From assembly GCF_001440415.1 (NCBI RefSeq), contig NZ_LLYA01000166.1, forward strand, positions 1 to 64,000: 64,000 bases of DNA. Direction: 5' to 3'. Shown in pieces: positions 9,057-16,960 of the stretch. Numbering within the stretch: the stretch's first letter is position 1; the number at the start of each line of letters is the position of its first letter. A model generated the notes under the pieces. The model was not told the origin of the DNA, made no database searches, and saw nothing but the letters and a program-made list of their open reading frames with translations. The translations under genes were made by a program, and so were the position numbers. This stretch comes from Bradyrhizobium retamae (GTDB taxonomy: Bacteria; Pseudomonadota; Alphaproteobacteria; Rhizobiales; Xanthobacteraceae).

Positions 9057-10367
9057 ATGAACTTTTCCGGCATTTTCGCGCGAATAGTCGCGCTGATCGG
9101 CGCCGCGGCGCTGCTGTGGCGACGTCTGCAGGGATCCGCGCCCAAAGCGGCCTGGGGCAGCGCGCCGGCAATTCCGGTGGCGAAGCCGCAAGGGGCGATC
9201 CCGACGCTCAAGATGCCGACGGCGCAGGGCTGGAGCGACGGGCAGAAGCCGACCGCGGCGCCCGGGCTCAAGGTCAACGCGTTTGCGACCGGCCTAGACC
9301 ATCCGCGCTGGATCAACGTGCTGCCCAATGGCGACGTGCTCGTCGCAGAAGCCACCCAGATCGCGGGACCGCCCAGGAGCGTGTTCCACTATGCGATGCA
9401 GGCCACGATGCGGCGTGCCGCGGCGCTCGGTGTCAGCGCCGATCGCATCACCCTGTTGCGCGATCGCGATGGTGACGGCGTTGCGGAGGGGCGCGGGATT
9501 TTCATGGAAGGGCTGAGCCAGCCGTTCGGCATGGCGCTGGTTGGCGACACCTTCTACGTCGGCAACACGGACGGCGTGGTTGCCTTTCCCTATGTGGCTG
9601 GCGTGGACGGCATCACCGCCGAGGGCCGAAAACTCGTCACGTTCAAGCCCGGCGGGCATTGGACGCGGAGCCTGCTGCCGAGCGCGGATGGCAAGAAGCT
9701 CTACGCCGGCGTCGGCTCGCTCAGCAACATCGCCGAGAGCGGGATGGAGGTCGAGCAAGGCCGCGCTGCGATCTATGAGCTCGATCTGGCTAATGGCACG
9801 AGCCGTATCTTCGCCAGCGGCCTGCGTAACCCCGTGGGCCTCGCCTGGGAGCCCAACACGGGCGGGCTTTGGACCGTCGTCAACGAGCGCGACGGCCTCG
9901 GCGACGAAACACCGCCGGACTATCTGACGTCGGTGCGCGACGGCGGCTTCTACGGCTGGCCCTATTGCTACTGGGGACAGACGGTGGACGACCGCGTGCC
10001 GCAGGATCCGGCCATGGTCGCGAAGGCGATCACGCCGGACTATGCGCTCGGTGGCCACACCGCCTCGCTCGGCCTGTGCTGGATGCCATCAGGCACGCTG
10101 CCGGGCTTTCCGGATGGCATGGTGATCGGCCAGCACGGCTCCTGGAATCGCAGCACGCTGAGCGGCTACGCCGTCGTCTTCGTGCCTTTCGAGAACGGCC
10201 GCCCCTCCGGCCCGCCGCGGGATATTCTGACGGGCTTTCTCGCAGCCGATGAGAAGGTCTCGTACGGGCGACCGGTCGGCGTCACGCTCGGACCCGACCG
10301 CTCGCTGCTGGTGGCCGACGATGTCGGCAACGTCATCTGGCGTGTGACGGGCGATCGACGGGACTGA
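9057..10367 (+). CDS. sorbosone dehydrogenase-like (GSDH-type) beta-propeller protein
   Basis: 436 residues. An N-terminal hydrophobic segment (residues 8-22) suggests export or anchoring. The remainder resembles the soluble glucose/sorbosone dehydrogenase propeller, with DHPRWINVLPNGDVLVAEA, GLRNPVGLAWEP, ERDGLGDETPPDYL and HGSWNRSTLSGY. Enzymes of this family use PQQ to oxidise sugars in the periplasm; many family members have no proven substrate. Single gene facing the next one across a large inverted repeat. Confidence 0.85.
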   Translation: MNFSGIFARIVALIGAAALLWRRLQGSAPKAAWGSAPAIPVAKPQGAIPTLKMPTAQGWSDGQKPTAAPGLKVNAFATGLDHPRWINVLPNGDVLVAEATQIAGPPRSVFHYAMQATMRRAAALGVSADRITLLRDRDGDGVAEGRGIFMEGLSQPFGMALVGDTFYVGNTDGVVAFPYVAGVDGITAEGRKLVTFKPGGHWTRSLLPSADGKKLYAGVGSLSNIAESGMEVEQGRAAIYELDLANGTSRIFASGLRNPVGLAWEPNTGGLWTVVNERDGLGDETPPDYLTSVRDGGFYGWPYCYWGQTVDDRVPQDPAMVAKAITPDYALGGHTASLGLCWMPSGTLPGFPDGMVIGQHGSWNRSTLSGYAVVFVPFENGRPSGPPRDILTGFLAADEKVSYGRPVGVTLGPDRSLLVADDVGNVIWRVTGDRRD

Positions 10368-10435
10368 GCCGGGTCGCGGCTCGTGTGGGCTACGATCGCG
10401 GCTCCGGATCAATCCAGACGAGCCGCGACCCGGCT
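10367..10435. repeat. 18-bp perfect inverted repeat between convergent genes
   Basis: AGCCGGGTCGCGGCTCGT (10367-10384) is exactly complementary to 10418-10435, with a 33-nt loop. It begins on the last base of the upstream stop codon. It probably ends transcription from both sides, although no T tract is present. Confidence 0.65.
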
Positions 10436-10478
10436 GCAGCGGAGTTCCTACCGATATCACCAACGGAGAGCTGGTGAG

Positions 10479-10949
10479 CTATTTCGGTGTTGAGGGCATG
10501 GCCGAGGAATGGTGGTCGACGATTAGCCAACGCTCGCCGTTCTTGACGTAAGTGAAACTGTAACGCGCGGGCAAGGTCTTCGCCTCGCCATCCCTGACAT
10601 AGGAGAACGTGTAGTAACCAGTGTTGATCGCCGCATTCCCGTACACGCGGACCAATTGATCGCCGAAGGCGACCTTCAGGCCGGGCAGAACCTTGAAGGC
10701 GTTCACGAAATAATCTTGTAGCGCCGCCCGATCGGAACGTACGGTCGGCGACAGCGTGCCCCAGAGCACGGCGTCGTCCGCATAGAGAGTCAAGACTTTT
10801 TCGGTATCGCCTCCGCCAATAGCTTGCCCCCATGCCGAGGCCGCCGCCGCTACCTCCGTTTTCGGTTCGACCAAAGCGCTGGAGCCAAATGATAGCAGCA
10901 CCATGCACAGGGCAAGCGCTGCACTAGCTGCTCTTGTAAATGATCGCAT
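10479..10949 (-). CDS. secreted SnoaL/DUF4440-like protein
   Basis: 156 residues: signal peptide MRSFTRAASAALALCMVLLS, then an NTF2-like fold with AWGQAIGGGDTEKVLTLYAD near residue 45 and GERWLIVDHHSSAMP at the end. This pattern matches the CaMKII-association/SnoaL-like family often annotated SgcJ/EcaC. The start has GGGAG 9 nt upstream. Ligand or activity unknown. Confidence 0.75.
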   Translation of the reverse strand: MRSFTRAASAALALCMVLLSFGSSALVEPKTEVAAAASAWGQAIGGGDTEKVLTLYADDAVLWGTLSPTVRSDRAALQDYFVNAFKVLPGLKVAFGDQLVRVYGNAAINTGYYTFSYVRDGEAKTLPARYSFTYVKNGERWLIVDHHSSAMPSTPK

Positions 10950-11228
10950 GACGCACTCCCTTGCGAATACGGCCAGATATGAGACGGCCTCTTGCAATGC
11001 GAGCGATTAGACTTGCGTGGTTTGGCGTCAGGTAATCGATGTCACCTGGGCTCATAAATTGAACTTGAACTGTCCCAACCTGGCTTGACGGTGTTCGTGA
11101 CCTCACACGAGTGAAACTACATCATCCGCGACCGGCGAACCATAAGTCAGAGCGGTTGACTTACCAGAGAGCAAAAAGGTCGATGTCCCCCTTGGGTCAA
11201 AATGGGCAATGTCCCGATTGAGAAGTGT

Positions 11229-11350
11229 GTAGGATGGGCAAAGCGACTTGTCCGCCGTAGCTCGAAGAGCGAAGGCGGAAGCCGCCCACCATTCACGATA
11301 ACGGTGCGGACCGATGGTGGGCACGGCGCTGATGCGCCTTTCCACCCTAC
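11229..11350. repeat. long dispersed intergenic palindrome
   Basis: The element begins GTAGGATGGGCAAAGCG and ends CGCCTTTCCACCCTAC, its near reverse complement, and contains internal GCCCACC/GGTGGGC pairs. Elements of this GTAGGGTGGGCAAAG type recur between genes in Bradyrhizobium. It lies in the 426-bp gap between the SnoaL-like gene and asd; I see no gene in that gap. Confidence 0.6.
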
Positions 11351-11375
11351 GGCACTGTGCGAACTGGTCTCGGCT

Positions 11376-12401
11376 TCACGCCATCGCGCGCTGCGGCAGC
11401 AATTCCGCGATCTGGATCGCGTTCAGCGCTGCACCCTTCAGGAGCTGGTCGGCCGACACGAACATCGAGATCGAATGGCCGGACGCGTCGCTGAGATCCT
11501 GACGGATGCGGCCGACCAAAACGTCGTCCTGGCCAGAGGCATCGATCGGCATCGGGAAATAGTTCTTCGCCCGGTCGTCGACGATTCTGACGCCTGGCGC
11601 CTTCGACAGGATCGCGCGCACCTCATTCTCGGTGATCGGCCTTTCGCATTCGAAGGTGATGGCTTCGCAATGGGCGCGCAGCACCGGCACGCGGACGCAG
11701 GTGACGCCGACGGCGATCTTGTCGTCCTCGAATATCTTGCGTGTCTCCTTGATCACCTTGGTCTCTTCGTCGTTGTAGCCGGTCTCGGGATCGATTGCCG
11801 TGTTGTGGCTGAAGACGTTGAAGGCGTAGGGGAGCGGGATCACCTTGGGCGTGAACGGCCGGCCATCGAGATAGGCGCGGGTCGACTCCACGAGCTCTTC
11901 CATGGCGGCCGCGCCTGCGCCGCTTGCCGCCTGGTAGGTCGAGACGATCATGCGCTTGATGCGGTTCTGGCGGTGGATCGGCCACAGCGGCACCAGCGCG
12001 GTAATCGCCGAACAGTTCGGAACGGCGATGATGCCCTTGTGGTCGCGGATGCGGCCCGCGTTGATCTCCGGGATGACCAGCGGCACGTTCGGGTCCATCC
12101 GGAACGCCGAGGAATTGTCGACCACGACCGCGCCGGCCTTCACGGCGGCAGGCGCGAACTTGCGCGAGATGCCGCCGCCCGCCGAGAACAGCGCGATGTC
12201 GACGCCCTCGAACGACTTCTCGGTGAGCTCCTCGATCACGATCTTCTCGCCGCGAAAATCGATGGTCTTGCCGGCCGAGCGGGCGCTCGCCAGCGCCTTG
12301 AGCTTGCCGACCGGAAAAGCGCGCCTGTCCATGGTGGCGATGAATTCGGCGCCGACCGCGCCGGTCACGCCGGCAATGGCTACAACGGGTTCGTGGCTCA
12401 C
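11376..12401 (-). CDS. asd: aspartate-semialdehyde dehydrogenase
   Basis: Reduces aspartyl phosphate to aspartate semialdehyde, the branch point to lysine/diaminopimelate, threonine and methionine. 341 residues. The Rossmann motif IAGVTGAVGAEF, the catalytic cysteine in VPNCSAI and substrate-binding SGAGAAAMEELV are intact. I start at GTG 12401 (V-S-H-E-P), with GAGGA upstream. Its mRNA appears to carry a Thr/Lys-rich leader peptide and attenuator (12442-12607). Confidence 0.95.
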   Translation of the reverse strand: MSHEPVVAIAGVTGAVGAEFIATMDRRAFPVGKLKALASARSAGKTIDFRGEKIVIEELTEKSFEGVDIALFSAGGGISRKFAPAAVKAGAVVVDNSSAFRMDPNVPLVIPEINAGRIRDHKGIIAVPNCSAITALVPLWPIHRQNRIKRMIVSTYQAASGAGAAAMEELVESTRAYLDGRPFTPKVIPLPYAFNVFSHNTAIDPETGYNDEETKVIKETRKIFEDDKIAVGVTCVRVPVLRAHCEAITFECERPITENEVRAILSKAPGVRIVDDRAKNYFPMPIDASGQDDVLVGRIRQDLSDASGHSISMFVSADQLLKGAALNAIQIAELLPQRAMA

Positions 12402-12441
12402 GGGTCTGTCCTCTGGTTGTGCATCATGGCTTGCGGGCAAT

Positions 12442-12473
12442 AAAAAAGCCCCGGTCCTTTTCAGGCGGGGCTT
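12442..12473 (-). terminator. intrinsic terminator in the asd leader (attenuator)
   Basis: On the minus strand AAGCCCCG-N12-CGGGGCTT is followed at once by TTTTTTATT, a strong intrinsic terminator, only 40 nt before the asd start. Its 5' arm, extended to CCGAAGCCCC (12467-12476), can instead pair with GGGGCTCGG (12516-12524) inside the leader reading frame, with one bulged A. This gives mutually exclusive terminator and antiterminator structures. Confidence 0.75.
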
Positions 12474-12498
12474 CGGTTCAGATAATGCGATCGTTCGA

Positions 12499-12570
12499 CT
12501 ACGCGCGCACGGCTCCCGAGCCCCCGGAGGGTACTTTGGTTTTCGTGGTCGCTTTGGTCGAAGTCGTCAT
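12499..12570 (-). CDS. Thr/Lys-rich leader peptide of asd
   Basis: 23-codon reading frame beginning MTTSTKATTKTKV and ending GAVRA-stop. Six of the first eleven residues are threonine, and three of the first twelve are lysine. Both amino acids are products of the pathway that Asd feeds. The stop codon is 23 nt before the terminator's 5' arm, and the antiterminator strand lies in codons 15-18. A -35/-10 pair places the transcript start about 2 nt before the ATG, so the leader would be leaderless, as reported for the trpL attenuator of Sinorhizobium meliloti. No Shine-Dalgarno is visible, consistent with that. Confidence 0.7.
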   Translation of the reverse strand: MTTSTKATTKTKVPSGGSGAVRA

Positions 12571-12578
12571 GGCGCCGA

Positions 12579-12607
12579 CTTATGCGGCAGCTTGGGGCTG
12601 CCGTCAA
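12579..12607 (-). promoter_or_regulatory. promoter of the asd leader
   Basis: TTGACG (12602-12607) and CATAAG (12579-12584) with 17-bp spacing. The predicted start is around 12572, immediately upstream of the leader ATG at 12570. Confidence 0.6.
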
Positions 12608-12655
12608 CGGCTTTTCGCCTCATCCGGGCTGTAACGGGGGGCAGACGAGCCCGCA

Positions 12656-13261
12656 TCATCGCCGCCTTGCGGCGCCGGGAGGCTCGAGGACCACCGCTTT
12701 CAGGTCGTTGCCACTCATGACGACGATCGCGAAATTCAGCCGGCCGCGTTCGCGGATCAGGCCGCCGCTGATGGCCTTGCCCGACGCCGCGCGCTCGGCC
12801 ACGCGGACGGCATCTGCCAGGCGCTGCCGGATCGTCTTGAGTGCAACGAGGTTGCTGCGGTCCGCGGCATCGAACTCCTTCAGGGGCAGGGCGGCTTCGC
12901 CGCCGACGATCTTGCCAGTCGTGGCGTCGATGGCGTGGTGCCAGATGCGATCGTTGTGAAGGGTCTTGACGCGGTAGACTGGTGAATCCGGCGCGCCGTC
13001 GAAGCTGACATCGGCGGTCGTCGCGCCGGCATGCAGGGCTTCGGCAATCGCCATCGCCTGGCTCAGCGAGATCGCCGACCCACGGAAGAGCTCGAGCTCG
13101 CGGCTGACCGCCTGCTGGTCGGACGCGGCGCCATCGCCGGCCTCGTTGCGGAGCGAGGCTGGCTCGCCGGTCGACGACGCGATGGCATAGACCGGGCCAG
13201 GCAGGGTGAACGCCACAAGGACGGCTGCAAGCAACGGTCTCCAGGATCTCGGCGCATGCAT
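12656..13261 (-). CDS. periplasmic PepSY-domain protein
   Basis: 201 residues: signal peptide MHAPRSWRPLLAAVLVAFTL, then a PepSY domain (about 60-125) with SLSQAMAIAEALHAG and the typical end IDATTGKIVGG, followed by a second alpha/beta segment that may be a degenerate repeat. PepSY domains are thought to inhibit proteases or bind ligands in the periplasm. The start has GGAG 9 nt upstream; an ATG five codons earlier is possible. Its promoter region carries a palindromic operator also found before the patatin gene. Confidence 0.75.
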   Translation of the reverse strand: MHAPRSWRPLLAAVLVAFTLPGPVYAIASSTGEPASLRNEAGDGAASDQQAVSRELELFRGSAISLSQAMAIAEALHAGATTADVSFDGAPDSPVYRVKTLHNDRIWHHAIDATTGKIVGGEAALPLKEFDAADRSNLVALKTIRQRLADAVRVAERAASGKAISGGLIRERGRLNFAIVVMSGNDLKAVVLEPPGAARRR

Positions 13262-13456
13262 TGTTGCAGTCTCCATCGATGAGCCTGTCTCTGCCGGCGG
13301 TTGGGCCGGATCGTCTGGAAGAAAGCGCGGCCGACCCCTTGGAGGCATACGGGTCGGCCGCCGAACGCCGCAAAGGTACCGCCGCTTGCGGCGATCGAAG
13401 CGGTGCGAGCCCCCGCTGGGACCAGTGAAAGCAGAAATCCGCACTTCGCTTATAAT

Positions 13457-13488
13457 AAAACCATACCGTATCGTTTTGTTTCGGTCAA
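13457..13488 (-). promoter_or_regulatory. promoter with TetR-type operator, PepSY gene
   Basis: The 21-bp palindrome AAAACCATAC-C-GTATCGTTTT (13457-13477) covers the -10 box TATGGT (13460-13465) of a minus-strand promoter whose -35 TTGACC is at 13483-13488, spacing 17. An extra half site AACGATACCG overlaps the -35. The same palindrome occurs at 15657. The likely repressor is encoded next door (13538). Confidence 0.7.
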
Positions 13489-13537
13489 CGATACCGCCAT
13501 GGTGTAACGCACGTGAAACGCCGTTCTCACGGAATTG

Positions 13538-14314
13538 TCAGCGGGAGGGACGTCGCCGAACGGTTCCCTTGGGGGCGGACTGGACGCGGCTCGATGGCCC
13601 AAGCGCACCGGCCAGAAACAGCCTGATCGCCAAGCGCATGCGTTTTTCGGCGGACTTCATCTCCAGCGGCGTTCCGAACGTCGCCATGCGGTGGGTGTGA
13701 CCGACGACAACATCGAGAAAGACCTCTGCCGCGATGCCGGTATCCTCGACGTCCATAGCGCCTTGTGCGACCAAATGATCAAAGAAACGCGCGGTCGTGG
13801 AAACGGCCTTCAACCAGCCCTCTTCCTTGCCGAGTTTGGCAATGTCGGGAAAGTTGATGGCCTGTGACGTCATCATGCGGCTGAACGCAACGGCATCGGG
13901 TCCGCAGGTGAACATCAGCATCTCGCGCCCGACCTCTATCAGGCGCTGCTCGACCGAAATGTCCGAGGAACGCGTGAGCTGCCCCTCCGCCGCTTCAGCA
14001 AGCGGCGCAAGCCAGCGCGCAATCTCGCGCCTCAGCACCTCCGCAAACAGCCCGCGCTTGTCGCCGTAGCGCGAATAGACAGTGGGCTTGCTGACCCGGG
14101 CTGCTTCCGCAACCGCATCAAGCGAGGTCGCATCGTAGCCCCGGTCCAAAAAAAGGCGGGTGGCAACTTCGATCAGCCGCTGATCACGCTCGATGGCCGC
14201 GCTCTTCGTCGGCCGGCCGCCGCGCGACTTCGGGACCTCTCGTCCTGCCGGTCTGGCCTTGGTCGCAGTCAATCCCATGCCCATCGATTCCTGCGCGGTC
14301 GTGATATCAGTCAT
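13538..14314 (-). CDS. TetR/AcrR family regulator
   Basis: 258 residues. The TetR HTH occupies about residues 45-90 (RLIEVATRLFLDRGYDATSL, then VSKPTVYSRYGDKRGLF). The C-terminal half is a helical ligand/dimerisation domain with HTHRMATFGTPLEM. It lies between two genes that share a palindromic operator, so it is the obvious candidate to repress both. No clear copy of that operator lies before its own start. The basic N-terminal 40 residues (SRGGRPTKSAA) are typical of rhizobial members. Confidence 0.88.
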   Translation of the reverse strand: MTDITTAQESMGMGLTATKARPAGREVPKSRGGRPTKSAAIERDQRLIEVATRLFLDRGYDATSLDAVAEAARVSKPTVYSRYGDKRGLFAEVLRREIARWLAPLAEAAEGQLTRSSDISVEQRLIEVGREMLMFTCGPDAVAFSRMMTSQAINFPDIAKLGKEEGWLKAVSTTARFFDHLVAQGAMDVEDTGIAAEVFLDVVVGHTHRMATFGTPLEMKSAEKRMRLAIRLFLAGALGPSSRVQSAPKGTVRRRPSR

Positions 14315-14415
14315 TGCTCTATAGCGCGCAGTAACAGGGGCGTCATCGCGAATCTGGCCGAATTGGCCATATCGTCAACGGTCTCGGCAGGTCGTCGTTC
14401 CGCTCCTAAAGCGGC

Positions 14416-15591
14416 TCACGGAAGCGTCGAGGTCCAGGCGCGGCCCGATGCAGCCTTCTCATAGCCATACCGATAAAGGGCGCGCATGTAGGCGGTGTCG
14501 AATCCCTCCGAGGGCGACGCGGGATAGTCGCGCTCAATATAGGACAGATGGAAGCCCCACCGATTGCGCTTGGCGAAATCGTAGGTCGAGAAGATGACCG
14601 AGCGCGTCTGGGACTGGGTGATCGACGACAGGCTGCGTGAGGCGACATCGATCGTGCTGTTGGACACGAGCTCAAACGTTCGCTCGAGCTTCTTGTTGAC
14701 GAGGATGTAGATGTTCATCCGGCTGTTTCCGGGCAGACGTCCCTGGAAGAGCAGAGCATCCGGCAGGGTCAGGACCGGAGCGGTCACGCCGCCGTCGACA
14801 TGCATCTCCTCAAAGCGCCGGCCCTGGCCCTCGGCCTCGATCAGGATCGGCGGGAACACCAGGGGAATGCTGGCGGAGGCCGCCATCACGTCGCGAAACA
14901 GTCGCAGCGCCTCGGGCGAACCGACGGCTGCGATTTTCCCCATGTCCCAAACGACCGTGCGTTGGGTGTCGAGATCGGTCGTCACCACCAGCAGTTTTCG
15001 GCCCTTGGCATTTTCGCGTGCAACGGCGGCCAGGATCTCCGGCCCGACATAGCGGGCCACCAGCTCGCGCAGTCGCGTATTGCCGAACAGGCCGGATCCG
15101 AAGAGCACGCGAACGATGCTGGGATCAGCGAGCAGGCTCTCCGCTATGCCGCTGGTGTAGACCTCCCTCAACGTGTCGTCGTATTGGGACCCGAGGAACG
15201 CGAAAGGCGCGATCAGGCCGCCGGTGCTTACGCCGGAGACGACCGAGAAGGTCGGGCGACTGCCGGCTGCGGTCCAGCCGTTCAACACGCCCACGCCATA
15301 GGCGCCATCGGCGCCGCCGCCGGAGAGCGCGAGATAGGTCTTGGTTGAGGAGAGGTCTTTCTCGAAACGGAATTTTGTGACGGGTTCGTCGGTGTAGCGC
15401 CGCAGGCCGTCGATATCGAGCACGCGGGAGCTGGAGGCATCCGCAGCGCTGTAGGGCGTCCGCGGCAGGGACGTGCAGGCGGCAGCCGCGAGGCTGCACA
15501 GCAAGACGGCTGACCTGAGCAGGCGTGAGCCTGCCCTCCTGATCCGGCCGTCGGAGAGGATTGATCCTGTCAGGAAAGAGGGGAAGGGCAT
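14416..15591 (-). CDS. patatin-like phospholipase, lipoprotein
   Basis: 391 residues. Signal segment with a lipobox-like LAAAAC (cysteine near residue 39). The patatin fold is complete: LALSGGGADGAYGVGVLNG (oxyanion loop), VSGVSTGGLIAPFAF with nucleophile motif GVSTG, and the catalytic dyad Asp in HVDGGVTAP. Probably a membrane-anchored acyl hydrolase acting on lipids. Transcribed from a promoter covered by the 15657 palindrome. Confidence 0.88.
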   Translation of the reverse strand: MPFPSFLTGSILSDGRIRRAGSRLLRSAVLLCSLAAAACTSLPRTPYSAADASSSRVLDIDGLRRYTDEPVTKFRFEKDLSSTKTYLALSGGGADGAYGVGVLNGWTAAGSRPTFSVVSGVSTGGLIAPFAFLGSQYDDTLREVYTSGIAESLLADPSIVRVLFGSGLFGNTRLRELVARYVGPEILAAVARENAKGRKLLVVTTDLDTQRTVVWDMGKIAAVGSPEALRLFRDVMAASASIPLVFPPILIEAEGQGRRFEEMHVDGGVTAPVLTLPDALLFQGRLPGNSRMNIYILVNKKLERTFELVSNSTIDVASRSLSSITQSQTRSVIFSTYDFAKRNRWGFHLSYIERDYPASPSEGFDTAYMRALYRYGYEKAASGRAWTSTLP

Positions 15592-15656
15592 TCGCCGTCA
15601 GCCACATCGTACATGCACTTGCCGCCGCCGGCCTCATAGCCCCGCGTTAGGTTTAC

Positions 15657-15688
15657 AAAACTATACGGTATCGTTTTATTTAGCAAGC
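15657..15688 (-). promoter_or_regulatory. promoter with TetR-type operator, patatin gene
   Basis: AAAACTATAC-G-GTATCGTTTT (15657-15677) covers a -10 box TATAGT (15660-15665); a -35-like CTTGCT is at 15682-15687 (spacing 16). The -10 occupies exactly the same offset in the palindrome as at 13457, which argues for one regulator acting on both promoters. Confidence 0.7.
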
Positions 15689-15795
15689 GAAAAGCAGGCT
15701 CGGGCGGCTCAATTGTGTCCGGCGTGGGGCACGGGCTGCTCGAAACGCGCACTGGGCGGTTGATTGGCCGTTCCCGGCACGCAATAAGCAGCGCC

Positions 15796-16929
15796 ATGAG
15801 TCTTCCCAATCATTTCGAATTGCTCGCCACCAATGGTACTGCGCGCACCGGCCGGCTGACCACGCCGCATGGCGTGGTGCAAACCCCGGCCTTCATGCCG
15901 GTCGGCACGGCGGGGGCGATGAAGGGCATGCATTGGCGCGAGGTACGCGATGCCGGCGCCGATATCGTGCTCGGCAACACCTATCATCTGATGCTGCGGC
16001 CGGGGGCCGAGCGGATCGCGGCACTGGGGGGCCTGCAGACGTTCACGGGGTGGAACGGGCCGATGCTGACGGACTCCGGCGGCTTCCAGGTGATGTCGCT
16101 GTCGGATTTGCGCAAGGTGAGCGAGAAGGCCGTGACTTTTCGCTCGCATATTGATGGCGCCAAGGTCGAATTGTCGCCGGAGCGTTCGATCGAAGTGCAG
16201 CGGCTGCTCGGCGCCGACATCGCGATGCAGATGGACGAATGCGTGCGGCTGCCAGCTACGCGCGACGACATCGAGCGCGCGATGCGCCTGTCACTACGCT
16301 GGGCAGAACGCAGCAAACGCGCGTTCGAGAGCGCGCCCGACGGCAACATGCTGTTCGGCATCGTGCAGGGCGGCGACATTCCCGAGATGCGCCACATCAA
16401 CGCGCGCGAACTGGTCGACATCGGTTTCCATGGCTACGCGATCGGCGGACTTGCGGTCGGCGAGCCGCAGGCGGTGATGCTGGCGATGATCGAGGAAACC
16501 GCGCCGGCGCTTCCCGTCGATCGCCCGCGCTATCTGATGGGCGTCGGCACACCCGAGGATTTGCTGGAAGCGGTGGCGCGCGGCATCGACATGTTCGATT
16601 GCGTGCTGCCGACAAGGAACGGGCGGCACGGCATGGCGTTCACCCGCTTCGGCCAGATCAATCTGCGCAACGCCCGTCATGCCGACGATCCGCGGCCGCT
16701 CGACGAGGAGAGCGAGTGGCCCTCGGCGCGCAACATCTCGCGCGCATATTTGCATCATTTGGTCAGGTCAGGAGAGACGCTCGGCGCAATGCTGCTGTCG
16801 GAGATCAACGTGGCCTATTACCAGCATCTGATGCAGGGCATGCGTGAAGCGATCACCGCCGGCACGTTCGAGACGTTCCAAGAGCAAACGCGCGCCGGAT
16901 GGGCGAAGGGTGATATACCGCCGCGCTAG
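15796..16929 (+). CDS. tgt: tRNA-guanine transglycosylase lacking the zinc site
   Basis: Exchanges G34 for preQ1 in tRNAs with GUN anticodons; works with QueA. 377 residues. The catalytic aspartates are present in LTDSGGFQVMSL and RGIDMFDCVLPTRN. However the zinc site is gone: aligned without gaps to E. coli Tgt as I recall it, the three cysteines of ECDCYTCRNYSRAY become ESEWPSARNISRAY (S, W, A), and the later ligand His in TIHNLRYYQ becomes Ile in SEINVAYYQ. The structure is probably stabilised differently. Start taken at MSLPNHFELL; upstream codons are unlikely to be translated. Confidence 0.93.
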   Translation: MSLPNHFELLATNGTARTGRLTTPHGVVQTPAFMPVGTAGAMKGMHWREVRDAGADIVLGNTYHLMLRPGAERIAALGGLQTFTGWNGPMLTDSGGFQVMSLSDLRKVSEKAVTFRSHIDGAKVELSPERSIEVQRLLGADIAMQMDECVRLPATRDDIERAMRLSLRWAERSKRAFESAPDGNMLFGIVQGGDIPEMRHINARELVDIGFHGYAIGGLAVGEPQAVMLAMIEETAPALPVDRPRYLMGVGTPEDLLEAVARGIDMFDCVLPTRNGRHGMAFTRFGQINLRNARHADDPRPLDEESEWPSARNISRAYLHHLVRSGETLGAMLLSEINVAYYQHLMQGMREAITAGTFETFQEQTRAGWAKGDIPPR

Positions 16930-16960
16930 GGAGCGGACTGGCCAGGGCGTAACTCGACCT

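Noticed and set aside
9294..10058. 254-codon frame antisense to the GSDH-like gene
   Set aside because: Shadow; no ribosome-binding site and no family motifs.
11202..12443. 413-codon frame antisense to asd
   Set aside because: Asd is certain on the other strand; the frame has typical shadow composition (Arg, Asp, His) and no start signal.
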